Below, one piece after another: positions 51,261 to 59,577 of a stretch of DNA of 64,000 nucleotides (position 1 is the first letter of the stretch; every line of letters begins with the position of its first letter). The notes under the pieces were generated by a model. That model did not search any database and had not been told where the DNA came from. It saw nothing but the letters and a program-made list of their open reading frames with translations. Source of the stretch: DATHTC01 sp963746805. Its GTDB lineage: Bacteria; Actinomycetota; Thermoleophilia; Gaiellales; Gaiellaceae. The position numbers and the translations under genes were made by a program. The stretch covers positions 186,001 through 250,000 of the forward strand of contig CAVVCQ010000001.1 in NCBI GenBank assembly GCA_963746805.1, read 5' to 3'.

Positions 51261-54200
51261 TCAGGCCCCGACGAGCGGTGCCGTGAGCTCGGCCGCACGC
51301 TTCGCGCCGGCGACGTGCCCCTTCGCCTCGTACAGTCGCGCCGCTTCCTCGGCTGCGTCGCGAGCCCGAGCCGGCCGGCCCGTGAGCAGCTCGACCTCGG
51401 CGAGCGCCAGCACGAAGTTCGCCCGATCCGGGAGCGCGTCCGTGTCGGACACGAGCGCGACCGCTTCTGTCGCGAGCGCCCGTGCGCGCGCCTGCTGCCC
51501 GCGGGCCCGCGCGAGCAGGCGAGCCTCGACCGACCTGGCCAATGCCAGTGCGACGGGGTCGTACTCGGGAACGCTCCCCTGCGCGGCCTCCAGGAGCTCT
51601 GCCGCCTCGTCGACGAAGTCGCGCTCGAGCTCGACCTCGGCCAGTCGCAGCATCCTCGTCGGGCCGTGCGCGCGGAGGCCGCCGGACTCGATCCGTTCGA
51701 GGCTCTTGCGGCCGAGTTCCATTGCGCCGTCCAGATCGCCTGCGAGCCGCGCGGACTCGATCGTGACCTCGGTCCACATCAGGCCGACGTACGACTCCAT
51801 ACCGAGATCGGTCAGCTTCGCCCGCGCGTCGGCGGAGAGCTCGCGGGCCTCACCGAACCTCCCGGCGAAGGCGAGCAGACCACTCAGCACGGTCAGCAGC
51901 TGCGCTTCGCCGGTTCGACTGGCGGTCGCGGAGACCTCGTCGCGGCAGCGGCGGATGGCTTCAGGAACCGGCGTCGGCCCGAAGTAGTAGGCCGCGGCCA
52001 GCCAGGAGGTCGCGGCGTCGGTCGGGAAGCGTGCGCGGCGGTAGTGGACGAGCGCCTGCCGCGCGGCACGCTCGGCGCCCGCGTACCGCAGGCGGAAGTT
52101 CTCCGCGTAGCAGACGTGGACCCAGAGACGGCCGAGCCCCCGGTCGTCGTCGACGGCCTCGAGGGCCGGCCGCACCTCCTCGGCCACCTCGATGAGCCGC
52201 TCCGGCGTGTCGCCGGGACGATGTCCGAAGCCTGCGTAGACATCCTCGACCGCCGCCCGGGCCGCGATCCGTGTGTCGCCGCTGAGACGGGCGTCCGAGA
52301 GCGCCTGCGCGACGAGCTCGCGCGCCTCCAGGTACCGGCCGGCGCTCTGGAGCGCGATCGCGAGCTCGTAGGAGAGCTCCGCGCGGAGCGCGCTGGACGG
52401 CACGAGGGCCGCGGCGCGTGTCAGAAGTCCGAGCGCGGCCTGCTCGTCCGCCCGGGCACGGGCGCCGATCCCCGCGCGCCCGAGACGCGTGCCGGCGGCC
52501 AGTGCGAGCTCGTCCGAGGGGCGGCCGACGTCGCGCGCCTGGAGGGCCGCCTGCTCGAGGTGGTAGCCGACGAGCACGTCGTCGCCGGCGCCGTCGCGGT
52601 CGAGCCACGCGGCGGCGCGCTCGTGGAGCTCTGCGCGCTGCTCCTTCGGCAGCGTCGCGTACGCCGCGTCGCGAAGCAGGACGTGGTGGAAGCGGTAGGC
52701 GTCGTCGCCCGGCGCCGCGTCGCCGGCCGCGTGGACGAAGCCACTCCGCGCGAGTGCGAGCAGATACGCGTCGACTGCGAGGTCCGGCGGCGCGAGCGCG
52801 GCCACGGCGCCGCGGGAGAACTCGCGCCCGACCACCGCGGCGCGCTGGAGCGTCGCGCGCTCGTCCGAATCGAGGCGGCCGAGGCGGCCCGCGAGCACCG
52901 CGTCCAGCGTGGCCGGCATCGCTCCAGGCTCGAGCGCCTTGCCCGACTCGGCCGCGAACGCGGCGAGCTGCTGCGCGTACAGCGGGTTGCCCTCGGCGAG
53001 CTCGACGACACGCGTCGCGGCCTCGTCGTCGAGCTCGGCGGTCCCGGCGACCAGCGTGCGTGCCTGGTCGTCGGCGAGCGGCTCGAGCCGGAGGGCGCCC
53101 TCCGCCCAGCCCGGGCGCTCGTCGAGCAGCTCGGGCCGGCCGAGGCAGAGGACGAGGAGCGGCGCGTCCGTCACCCGCGCGGCGAGGTACTCGACGAGGT
53201 CGAGCAGCGCCGGCTCCGCCCAGTGCACGTCGTCGAGGAGCAGCAGCACCGGTTGCACGCGCGCGAGGGCCTCCAGCAGGCGGCGGACGGCCCAGTAGGT
53301 CTCGCCCAGGGACGCCGGCGCCGGAGCGGCCCGGCCGAGCTCCTCGATCCGGCTCGCCGCCGCGGCGTCCTCGTCGCCGAGAACGGCAGGGACGTCGATG
53401 CCCCGTAGCGCCTCGACGAGCGGCATGAAGGTCGCGCCCTCGCCGTATGACATGCAGCGCCCGTCGAGCACGCCCGCGTCGGCGAGGACCTTGAGCTCGC
53501 GTGCGAGGCGCGACTTCCCGATCCCGGCCTCGCCGACGACCACGAGCGAAACGCAATGTCGCTCCGACACGGCCGCGGCAAGCCCGTCCCGGAGCCGCGC
53601 GAGCTCGGCCTGCCTCCCGACGAGCGGGACGTCGTCACGGCGCTCGGGCCGTCCCGCGTGCACGGCGACGACACCCGCGGCGTCGGTCGTGACGGCGTCC
53701 CGGACGAGCTCGTCCGTGCGCGGGTCGACGAGGATCCCCACGCGGGAGCGCGCCAGCGACGCGGCGCGCGCGACGACGGCGCCGGTGACGCGCGGCTCGT
53801 CCGCGACGATCGCCTCGCCGGTCGCGACCGCGACACCGACGCCGGTCTGCTCATGGAGCTCGACCGCGGCGCGGACGGCGCGGAGGGCGTCGTCCTCGTG
53901 GCTCGCGTCCGCGCCGAAGACCGCGACGAGTCCTTCAGGGCCGAAGCGCTCGATCGTGCCGCCGTGACGGCTGACGGCCGCGTTCGCGGCCTCGAGCACG
54001 CGCGTGAGCCAGGCCCGCAGCGCCTCGGCGTCGTCGTCGCCGGCGAGGTCGGCTGCCAGCACCGAGACGACGCGGCGCTCGCCGACGACGGGCTCCGGCT
54101 CCTCCTCGCCCGGCGCCTCCGGCGCGCTGAGGTGCGGGCTCTGGCGGAGGATGTCTCGCTCGAGCTCGCGCAGCTCCGGCGACGGCTCGAGCCCGAGCTC

Positions 54201-54851
54201 GTCCAGCGCCGCCGAGGCCGAGCGGCACGCCGCGAGCGCGTCGGCCTGGCGCCCCGACCGGTACAACGCGAGGGCGAGCTGCCGGCGCAGCCGCTCCCGC
54301 AGCGGATGCTCGGCCGCGAGCGCTTCGAGCTGCGCGACGAGGACGGCGTGCCGGCCGAGCTCGAGCTCCGCCTCGATCCGCTCCTCCACGGCCGTGAGGC
54401 GGAGCTCGTCGAGGCGATCGGCCTCCGCGCGCGCCCACGGCTCGTCGGCGAGGTCGGCGAGCGCCGGCCCGCGCCACAGCGCGAGCGCCTCGCGCAGCGT
54501 CTCGGCCCGTGCGGTCGCGTCGAGCGAGGCGGCCTCGGTGAGCAGCCGCTCGAACCGTGCCGCGTCGACGGCGTCCGTCGGCACGTCGAGCACGTAGCCC
54601 GGCGGCCGCGTGCGCAGCAGATCGGCGCCGAGGACGCGGCGGAGGCGCGAAACGGTGTTCTGGAGCGACCCGACGGCCGACGGCGGCGGCCGCTCGCCCC
54701 AGAGCTGGTCGACGAGCCGGTCGATCGAGACGACGGCGCCCGGCCGCACGAGCAGCGCCGCCAGCAGCGCGCGCTGTTGGCGCCGAGGCAGCGGGATCAC
54801 GACCCCCCGGTCGTCCCGAACCTCGAGCGGGCCGAGGAGACGGAACTCCAT
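51261..54851 (-). CDS. SARP-type regulator: BTAD + cyclase-like + AAA ATPase + TPR, 1196 aa
   Basis: Domains in order: a winged-helix OmpR-type DNA-binding domain (MEFRLLGPLEVRDDRGVVIP, RLVDQLWGERPPPSAVGSLQ); a BTAD helical domain (residues about 95-245); a degenerate class III cyclase-like domain (GGTIERFGPEGLVAVFGADA) near residue 310; a STAND/AAA ATPase with Walker A VVVGEAGIGKSRLARELKVL and Walker B VLLLLDDVHWAEPALLDLVE; and a long TPR region. ATG 54851 is used because the DNA-binding domain starts there; an upstream extension adds nothing conserved. Such activators bind 11-bp-spaced heptamer repeats, and such repeats occur 44 bases upstream in the divergent promoter region. Confidence 0.92.
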   Translation of the reverse strand: MEFRLLGPLEVRDDRGVVIPLPRRQQRALLAALLVRPGAVVSIDRLVDQLWGERPPPSAVGSLQNTVSRLRRVLGADLLRTRPPGYVLDVPTDAVDAARFERLLTEAASLDATARAETLREALALWRGPALADLADEPWARAEADRLDELRLTAVEERIEAELELGRHAVLVAQLEALAAEHPLRERLRRQLALALYRSGRQADALAACRSASAALDELGLEPSPELRELERDILRQSPHLSAPEAPGEEEPEPVVGERRVVSVLAADLAGDDDAEALRAWLTRVLEAANAAVSRHGGTIERFGPEGLVAVFGADASHEDDALRAVRAAVELHEQTGVGVAVATGEAIVADEPRVTGAVVARAASLARSRVGILVDPRTDELVRDAVTTDAAGVVAVHAGRPERRDDVPLVGRQAELARLRDGLAAAVSERHCVSLVVVGEAGIGKSRLARELKVLADAGVLDGRCMSYGEGATFMPLVEALRGIDVPAVLGDEDAAAASRIEELGRAAPAPASLGETYWAVRRLLEALARVQPVLLLLDDVHWAEPALLDLVEYLAARVTDAPLLVLCLGRPELLDERPGWAEGALRLEPLADDQARTLVAGTAELDDEAATRVVELAEGNPLYAQQLAAFAAESGKALEPGAMPATLDAVLAGRLGRLDSDERATLQRAAVVGREFSRGAVAALAPPDLAVDAYLLALARSGFVHAAGDAAPGDDAYRFHHVLLRDAAYATLPKEQRAELHERAAAWLDRDGAGDDVLVGYHLEQAALQARDVGRPSDELALAAGTRLGRAGIGARARADEQAALGLLTRAAALVPSSALRAELSYELAIALQSAGRYLEARELVAQALSDARLSGDTRIAARAAVEDVYAGFGHRPGDTPERLIEVAEEVRPALEAVDDDRGLGRLWVHVCYAENFRLRYAGAERAARQALVHYRRARFPTDAATSWLAAAYYFGPTPVPEAIRRCRDEVSATASRTGEAQLLTVLSGLLAFAGRFGEARELSADARAKLTDLGMESYVGLMWTEVTIESARLAGDLDGAMELGRKSLERIESGGLRAHGPTRMLRLAEVELERDFVDEAAELLEAAQGSVPEYDPVALALARSVEARLLARARGQQARARALATEAVALVSDTDALPDRANFVLALAEVELLTGRPARARDAAEEAARLYEAKGHVAGAKRAAELTAPLVGA

Positions 54852-54894
54852 CGGCCGTTTGTAACACCCATTGCGAGCGGCGACCAGATCTGGG

Positions 54895-54922
54895 GTGAGC
54901 GTCGCGTGAGCCACACGTGAGC
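54895..54922 (+). promoter_or_regulatory. Three GTGAGC heptamer-type repeats at 11-bp spacing (candidate SARP site)
   Basis: GTGAGCG at 54895, GTGAGCC at 54906 and GTGAGCG at 54917: seven-base units separated by four-base spacers, one unit per helical turn. A weaker GCGAGCG lies at 54873, two periods further upstream. The site lies between the divergent SARP gene (start 54851) and the secreted-protein gene (start 54961). This geometry is how AfsR/SARP regulators bind. Confidence 0.7.
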
Positions 54923-54960
54923 GGCCTTCGGGAGCCTCGGCAGCACGAAAGGAGGTTCAC

Positions 54961-55419
54961 ATGCGCATTACCCGAAAGTTGTTTCCGAGCCCGGCGCTCG
55001 TCGTGGCGGTCATCGCGCTCTTCGTCTCGCTCGGCGGCACTGCCGTCGCGGCCGGCATCGTTCCACTCGCAAAGCGCGCACTCGTCGCCGACATGGCGAA
55101 GAAGCTCGGCAACGGCAAGGAGGACGCGCTCGTCAGTCGGGCGGCGCAGACGCCGGGGCCCGCGAGCTCGGCGTCCGGGCTCGTGACCGTGAAGTCGGGC
55201 CCGTGGTCGCTCGCGCCAGGCTCGGCCGCCGAGTTCGTCGTCGTGTGCGACGGAGGCCAGAAGGCGATCTCCGGCGGGTTCGAGGACCCGAACGGCTGGG
55301 GCCACAGCTGGGACAGCCGTCCCACGAGCGACGGTGCCGGGTGGCGGACGTTCGTCTCGGTGTCGACGGCCGCGAACGGCGGCCAGACCGGGACCGTCTA
55401 CGCCATCTGCCTGAAGTAG
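54961..55419 (+). CDS. Secreted protein, SPALVVA-type signal peptide, 152 aa
   Basis: The signal peptide has PSPALVVAVIALFVSLGGTA and the mature start GIVPLAKRALVADMAKKLGN. The domain that follows holds SAAEFVVVCDGGQKAISGGF, then FEDPNGWGHSWDSRPTSDGA and ends GTVYAICLK. Two cysteines (near residues 94 and 150) could form a disulfide. Paralogous to the protein at 56554. This signal-peptide form is common among secreted proteins of Thermoleophilia; the function is unknown. AAAGGAGGTTCAC precedes ATG 54961, and the SARP-type repeats end 38 bases upstream. Confidence 0.85.
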   Translation: MRITRKLFPSPALVVAVIALFVSLGGTAVAAGIVPLAKRALVADMAKKLGNGKEDALVSRAAQTPGPASSASGLVTVKSGPWSLAPGSAAEFVVVCDGGQKAISGGFEDPNGWGHSWDSRPTSDGAGWRTFVSVSTAANGGQTGTVYAICLK

Positions 55420-55427
55420 GAGGACCG

Positions 55428-56480
55428 ATGCGGCGCGTCCTGATCGGGTTCCTGGCCCTCGTCGCGTGTCTCCCGGGCGGCGGTGCCGGAGGGGCCGCGG
55501 GGCCTCTCCGCGCCGCCGCTCCGGACCGACCTTCCCTCCGGGTCGGCCTCATGGCGGCCGGGTCGGCGTCGGATGCGACGCGGCCGCGCTGGCGCGGTGG
55601 GCCGGTCACCGCGGCGACGGGAGAGCGGGTGACGATCGAGATCTCCGACGCGTACGCGCCGGAGGCCGTCTCGGCGCAACGCTGGGCCGACTTCTTCGCA
55701 GCCCTCGTTCACGGCGACGAGCTCGGCAGCGTCACCGTCCGGATCGGGACGCCGGCGGAGGTCGGGCACGTCTGCGGTTCCGGCGCGCTGGGGTGTTACC
55801 ACGCCGGCGTGATCGTCCTCCCCGGCGAGCCGTCGGAGGGCGTCCCGCCGGAGGAGATCGCCCGGCACGAGTACGGGCACCACATCGCCGCCAACCGCTC
55901 GAACGCGCCGTGGCGCGCCCTGGAGTGGGGGACGAAGCGCTGGGCGTCGCTCGTCGGCGTCTGCGCGCGCACGGCCGCCGGGCAGCTGTTCCCGGGCGGC
56001 GGAGGGTTCCGCTACGGCCTCGCACCCGGCGAGGGCTTCGCCGAGGCCTATCGTGTCCTCGACGAGCGGCGGGCCGGAGCCTCGACGTTCGCGTGGTCGA
56101 TCGTCGACCGCCTGTTCTTCCCGGACTCGGCGCACCTGGACGCGATCGAGCGCGACGTACGGCAGCCGTGGACCGGCCCGATCGTGCGGACGACGCGCGC
56201 CCGGTTCGTGCGTGGCGGCGCCGTCCGCCGGCGGCTCGGGCTCGACACGCCGCTCGACGGCACTCTCGCAGCGTCCCTGACCGCCCCGGCCGGGCGGCTG
56301 GACGACCTCGAGCTCGTCGACCGTGACGGCACGGTGCTCGCGCGTGGGCTCTGGGCCGGTGCGCGCACCAGGCGCCTGTCCTACGAGGTGTGCGGACAGC
56401 GTGCGCTCGCGCTCCGCATCACCCTGCGAGGCCGGCCGGGCCCGTTCGCGCTCTCGGTCGCCTACCCCGGGCGCGGGTGA
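55428..56480 (+). CDS. Secreted zincin-like metalloprotease
   Basis: 350 residues. Signal peptide RRVLIGFLALVACLPGGGAG. The zinc motif is PPEEIARHEYGHHIAANRSN (HExxH), and GLAPGEGFAEAYRVLDE about 50 residues later can supply the third ligand (Glu). The N-terminal region has ISDAYAPEAVSAQRWADFFA. The C-terminal 90 residues form a beta-rich domain (VRGGAVRRRLGLDTPLDGTL, LALRITLRGRPGPFALSVAY) resembling a substrate-binding or pre-peptidase-like module. Extracellular peptidase activity is inference. ATG 55428 lies eight bases after the preceding stop and is preceded by AGGAGG (55418-55423). Confidence 0.75.
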   Translation: MRRVLIGFLALVACLPGGGAGGAAGPLRAAAPDRPSLRVGLMAAGSASDATRPRWRGGPVTAATGERVTIEISDAYAPEAVSAQRWADFFAALVHGDELGSVTVRIGTPAEVGHVCGSGALGCYHAGVIVLPGEPSEGVPPEEIARHEYGHHIAANRSNAPWRALEWGTKRWASLVGVCARTAAGQLFPGGGGFRYGLAPGEGFAEAYRVLDERRAGASTFAWSIVDRLFFPDSAHLDAIERDVRQPWTGPIVRTTRARFVRGGAVRRRLGLDTPLDGTLAASLTAPAGRLDDLELVDRDGTVLARGLWAGARTRRLSYEVCGQRALALRITLRGRPGPFALSVAYPGRG

Positions 56481-56505
56481 GCGCCGCATGAGCGTCGCGT
56501 GAGCG
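56477..56505 (+). promoter_or_regulatory. Second set of three heptamer repeats at 11-bp spacing
   Basis: GTGAGCG at 56477, ATGAGCG at 56488 and GTGAGCG at 56499, again seven-base units with four-base spacers (CCGC, TCGC). It shares the 16-mer TGAGCGTCGCGTGAGC with the set at 54895. The first unit includes the stop codon of the protease gene. It lies 48 bases before the paralogous secreted-protein gene. Confidence 0.7.
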
Positions 56506-56553
56506 ACGTCGCGGACGCTCGCCAAGGAGAGATCCCCGAGCGAAAGGAAGTGG

Positions 56554-57000
56554 ATGATGCGTGTGCGTTTCCCCAGCCCGGCGCTCGCGGTCGCGATGGC
56601 GGCGCTCTTCGTCGCCCTCAGCGGGACCGCGGTTGCAGCGGGCGTCGTGCCGCTCGCGAAGCGGGCCCTGACGGCCGACAACGCCAAGAAGCTGGGCGGT
56701 CAGACCGCCGCCCAGATCTCGACCGCGGCGGCGGCTCGGCCGGGTCCCGCCTCCAGCGCGGCCGGCCTGACGACCGTCAGGAGCGCGCCCGTCAACGTCG
56801 GTGCGGAGTCGGTCGCTCCCGGCACCGTCGCGTGCGCGGCCGGCGAGAAGGCATCCGGCGGCGGCTTCGCGATGGTGAGCGGGGCACCGCTGCTCGTCTC
56901 CTCGGCGCCCACCAGCGACGGGGCGGGGTGGTCCGTGGTCGTGCTGAACATCGCCGACACCGGCGGGAGCGGCACGGCCTACGCGATCTGCGTGAAGTAG
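56554..57000 (+). CDS. Secreted protein, paralogue of the 54961 gene, 148 aa
   Basis: The signal peptide has PSPALAVAMAALFVALSGTA, then GVVPLAKRALTADNAKKLGG, and after a spacer TVACAAGEKASGGGFAMVSG and APTSDGAGWSVVVLNIADTG, ending SGTAYAICVK. The layout matches the 54961 protein throughout, including the two Cys, so the pair arose by duplication. Function unknown. Ribosome binding site GAAAGGAAG lies just before tandem ATGs at 56554 and 56557; either may be used. Confidence 0.83.
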   Translation: MMRVRFPSPALAVAMAALFVALSGTAVAAGVVPLAKRALTADNAKKLGGQTAAQISTAAAARPGPASSAAGLTTVRSAPVNVGAESVAPGTVACAAGEKASGGGFAMVSGAPLLVSSAPTSDGAGWSVVVLNIADTGGSGTAYAICVK

Positions 57001-57005
57001 GCCGA

Positions 57006-57035
57006 GAGAGGGCGAAGCGAGCGCTTCGCCCTCTC
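57006..57035. terminator. 13-bp hairpin after the secreted-protein gene
   Basis: GAGAGGGCGAAGC (57006-57018), loop GAGC, GCTTCGCCCTCTC (57023-57035), a perfect stem starting six bases after the stop. It may end or attenuate transcription before the gene at 57069. No T-run. Confidence 0.65.
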
Positions 57036-57068
57036 CACCCGCACCCCGACGACGACGAAAGGACGCCG

Positions 57069-57488
57069 ATGCACGCGTTGAGAGGCGAGCCCACCCTGAT
57101 CGAGCTCAGGTTCGCGATCCACCTCTCCACCTCACAGGGGGAGTTGACGTCCGGGACGTTCGTCGCCACCGGACTCGTCTCCGACAGCGGCACCCTGCCA
57201 CTTCTCGAACGGTTCCCGGCGCTGCGCCCGGAGCTCCGCGTCCCCGTGGTGGTGCACGGCGCCGAGACGCTGGCCGGCACCGCGGGCGCGATCGCGATCG
57301 CCTACGACGGCGTCTTCAAACCCGCTGCCGAGGGCGTCCTCGCGGGCAAGGGGACGTGGCGCGTGATCGGAGGCGACCACGCGTACGCGGAGCTCGGCGG
57401 CGAGGGCGTGTGGACGGCGACCGCGATGGCACGCGGCGGCGCGCTCGCGCTCGACGCCGTCTTCGAGGGGAGCGGCAGCCTCGGCTGA
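57069..57488 (+). CDS. Small soluble beta-rich hypothetical protein, 139 aa
   Basis: The product has alternating strands and conserved-looking glycines: ELRFAIHLSTSQGELTSGTF, VAIAYDGVF-type strands, AAEGVLAGKGTWRVIGGDHA and YAELGGEGVWTATAMARGGA. There is no signal peptide. The end of the protein resembles the G-W...GG-x-Y-A-x-L-x-G pattern of small beta-barrel proteins such as DUF3224-type proteins, but I cannot place it firmly. GAAAGGA (57057-57063) precedes ATG 57069. It may be the last gene of the SARP-linked cluster, behind the hairpin. Confidence 0.65.
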   Translation: MHALRGEPTLIELRFAIHLSTSQGELTSGTFVATGLVSDSGTLPLLERFPALRPELRVPVVVHGAETLAGTAGAIAIAYDGVFKPAAEGVLAGKGTWRVIGGDHAYAELGGEGVWTATAMARGGALALDAVFEGSGSLG

Positions 57489-57500
57489 CGGCGCCGGTGG

Positions 57501-58985
57501 TCAGTCCGCCGGCTCGAGGAACCCGACCTCGAGCATCTCCCGCGCAAGGTCGAGGCCCGCCTCGCGGGCTTCGTCGTCCTCGACGGCCTCGGCGAGCGCC
57601 TCGCGGAGCGTCCGCGACCCGTCGAGCACACGGACGAGCCGGGCGGTCGGCGGGTCGAGCGCCGCGGAGAACGGGAGTCCGCTCTCGAGGTGGAGCGTCA
57701 CCGCCTGCGGGTGCCAGGCGCCGTCGCCGAACCGGACCTCCTGGCCCACGACCGCGGCGTCGACCACCCGCAGCCTGCGGTCGAGCAGCGCGGCGGGGCC
57801 ACCGATCTCCGCGAGCCGGTCCTGCGTCTCGAACAGCCGCTGGACGTGCCGGCCCGCGGGTCGCAGCGCGGCGCGCGGGAGCAGCTGCGACCGCATCCAG
57901 CCGTCCTGCCCGTCCGCCCGCTTACGCAGAACCAGGCAGGCGTAGCCGAGCTGCTCGATCCCGAGCTCGCGGTAGTACGCGAGCCAGCGGTCGAGCGCGT
58001 CGGCGAACTCGTCGGGCCGGTCGAGGAGGTCGCGGTTCCACCCGGTCGCGGTCTCGATCGGGTCGTCGGTCGACGTGTGGAGGAGGACGGCGTCGCAGCC
58101 GGACCCCTCCAGCCAGCGCCGCGGCCGCTCCTCGGGATCGTTCGGGTCGAGCGCCCACGCGATCAGGACGGAGGCGAACCCGCCCGGCACGAGCGCACGC
58201 GGGGCCGCCCGCACGACGTGCTCCGAGACGCCGTCGCCGGCCAGGTCGCCGTCGCGGAAGAGGTACGCGCTCTCCGGCGAGACGACGTAGGGCGGGTTCG
58301 CGACGACGAGGTCGAACTGCTCGCCGGCCACGGGCTCGAAGAAGCTTCCCGTCCGCGTCTCGACGTTTCGCACACCGTTGAGCGCCGCGTTGAACGCCGC
58401 GTACGCGACCGCCCTCGGGCTCACGTCCGTGGCGACGACGTGGTCTGCGTGCGCCGCGAGGAGGATCGCCTGGATCCCGTTGCCCGTCGCCATGTCGAGC
58501 GCGCGCTCACCCGTGCCGCGGACGGTGAGGTGCGCGAGCGCGACCGACGGTCGGTGGACGCCCGGCACGTGGTCGGCGTGACGCTCGGCCCCGCCGGCGT
58601 GGTCGGACGCGATCAGCAGCTCGTCGTGGGGGACGAGCCGCGCCGTGGCGTGGACGAACTCGCCGTCCACCACGAGCAGGCCGGCACGGTGGAGGTGCGC
58701 CCGCAGCCCGCCTCCGACGAGCTCCTCGAAGCGGGACCGCGCGACGGGGACGCCGAGGAGGAAGAGCCGGACGAGGACGGCCAGCTCGTCCGCGTCGCCG
58801 AGTCGGCGGAGGTAGGCGGGCAGCTCGGGCGAGCGCGCGAGCAGGTGATCCTCGGTCCAGAGCCGTTCCTGGATTCGCGCGGGCTCGTAGCCCGCCGCGC
58901 GGAGCTGCCGGGCGAGCTCGGCCGCCGCCTCCGGGCTCTCGGCGCGCGGCGGATCGGGCCGCCCGGGCGGAGGGACGGCGCGGAC
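57501..58985 (-). CDS. Class I methyltransferase with NPPY motif (DUF7059-type N-terminus)
   Basis: About 490 residues. The N-terminal helical region has LARQLRAAGYEPARIQERLW and LAVLVRLFLLGVPVARSRFE. The SAM-binding fold has GERALDMATGNGIQAILLAA, ATDVSPRAVAYAAFNAALNG and the catalytic-type DLVVANPPYVVSPESAYLFR, as in N6-adenine/glutamine methyltransferases. The last 100 residues have DPPTARLVRVLDGSRTLREA, an ArsR-like or winged-helix tail. No ATG, GTG or TTG lies in this frame between the hcp stop (59006) and the conserved region, so the start is unresolved; the end coordinate given is approximate. Confidence 0.75.
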   Translation of the reverse strand, partial: VRAVPPPGRPDPPRAESPEAAAELARQLRAAGYEPARIQERLWTEDHLLARSPELPAYLRRLGDADELAVLVRLFLLGVPVARSRFEELVGGGLRAHLHRAGLLVVDGEFVHATARLVPHDELLIASDHAGGAERHADHVPGVHRPSVALAHLTVRGTGERALDMATGNGIQAILLAAHADHVVATDVSPRAVAYAAFNAALNGVRNVETRTGSFFEPVAGEQFDLVVANPPYVVSPESAYLFRDGDLAGDGVSEHVVRAAPRALVPGGFASVLIAWALDPNDPEERPRRWLEGSGCDAVLLHTSTDDPIETATGWNRDLLDRPDEFADALDRWLAYYRELGIEQLGYACLVLRKRADGQDGWMRSQLLPRAALRPAGRHVQRLFETQDRLAEIGGPAALLDRRLRVVDAAVVGQEVRFGDGAWHPQAVTLHLESGLPFSAALDPPTARLVRVLDGSRTLREALAEAVEDDEAREAGLDLAREMLEVGFLEPAD

Positions 58986-59005
58986 TGGCTCCGCGTGCGT
59001 GGCCG

Positions 59006-59491
59006 CTAGAAGGCCTTGTTCGATTTCAGGTCGTACTTGAAGTGCAGGCCCGGGGCGAGCGTCCCGTCCGGCTTCTGCGGCCGGTACTCCATCTCGACCT
59101 TGGAGAAGTTGAAGGACACCTGGTCCAGGGGGTTGATGGATTCGGACGAGCCCCCGGTCTGGTACGAGCTGATGAGGAGGTCGTAGAACTTGTAGACCAG
59201 GTACTCCTGCTGACCCTTCCCGGCCTTGCGGGTGGTGAGGGTCGCGGACTTGATGTGCTGGCCCGTGGCGCACGCCTTCGCCAGCAGCGGGCTCGAGCGG
59301 TTCAGCTGCATGACGAAGTGGAAGTCCTGCATCTGAACCTTGCCGGCACCTCCGCCGCCGCCCGGGGCCTGGGTCCCGGTGTGCGTCTCGCCCCAGCTCC
59401 AGGACTCGATGTCGATCTCGTCCTTGTGCTTCGAGTCGGTGCTCTCGCCCTTGATGCCGTCGAACTTGAGGAAGTAGTCGACTACGGCCAT
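59006..59491 (-). CDS. Hcp-like (type VI tube-protein family) protein
   Basis: 161 residues from ATG 59491. VVDYFLKFDGIKGESTDSKH, IDIESWSWGETHTGTQAPGG and HFVMQLNRSSPLLAKACATG match the Hcp family (COG3157), as does YLVYKFYDLLISSYQTGGS near the C-terminus. In diderm bacteria Hcp forms the inner tube of the type VI secretion system. I see no other T6SS or contractile-injection gene in the window, so this is an orphan copy of unknown role. AAGGACGG precedes the ATG. Confidence 0.88.
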   Translation of the reverse strand: MAVVDYFLKFDGIKGESTDSKHKDEIDIESWSWGETHTGTQAPGGGGGAGKVQMQDFHFVMQLNRSSPLLAKACATGQHIKSATLTTRKAGKGQQEYLVYKFYDLLISSYQTGGSSESINPLDQVSFNFSKVEMEYRPQKPDGTLAPGLHFKYDLKSNKAF

Positions 59492-59577
59492 CGTCCGTCC
59501 TTCCATGACCGCGGCCGCATCGCGGACGTTCCGTTTCCGGATGTCAGCCGGAGGCTATCGCGTCGGAGGCGCCGGGG

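Noticed and set aside
54852..54914. N-terminal extension of the SARP protein to 54914
   Set aside because: The extra 21 residues are not conserved-looking, and the extension runs into the 11-bp-spaced repeats; the wHTH domain starts at ATG 54851.
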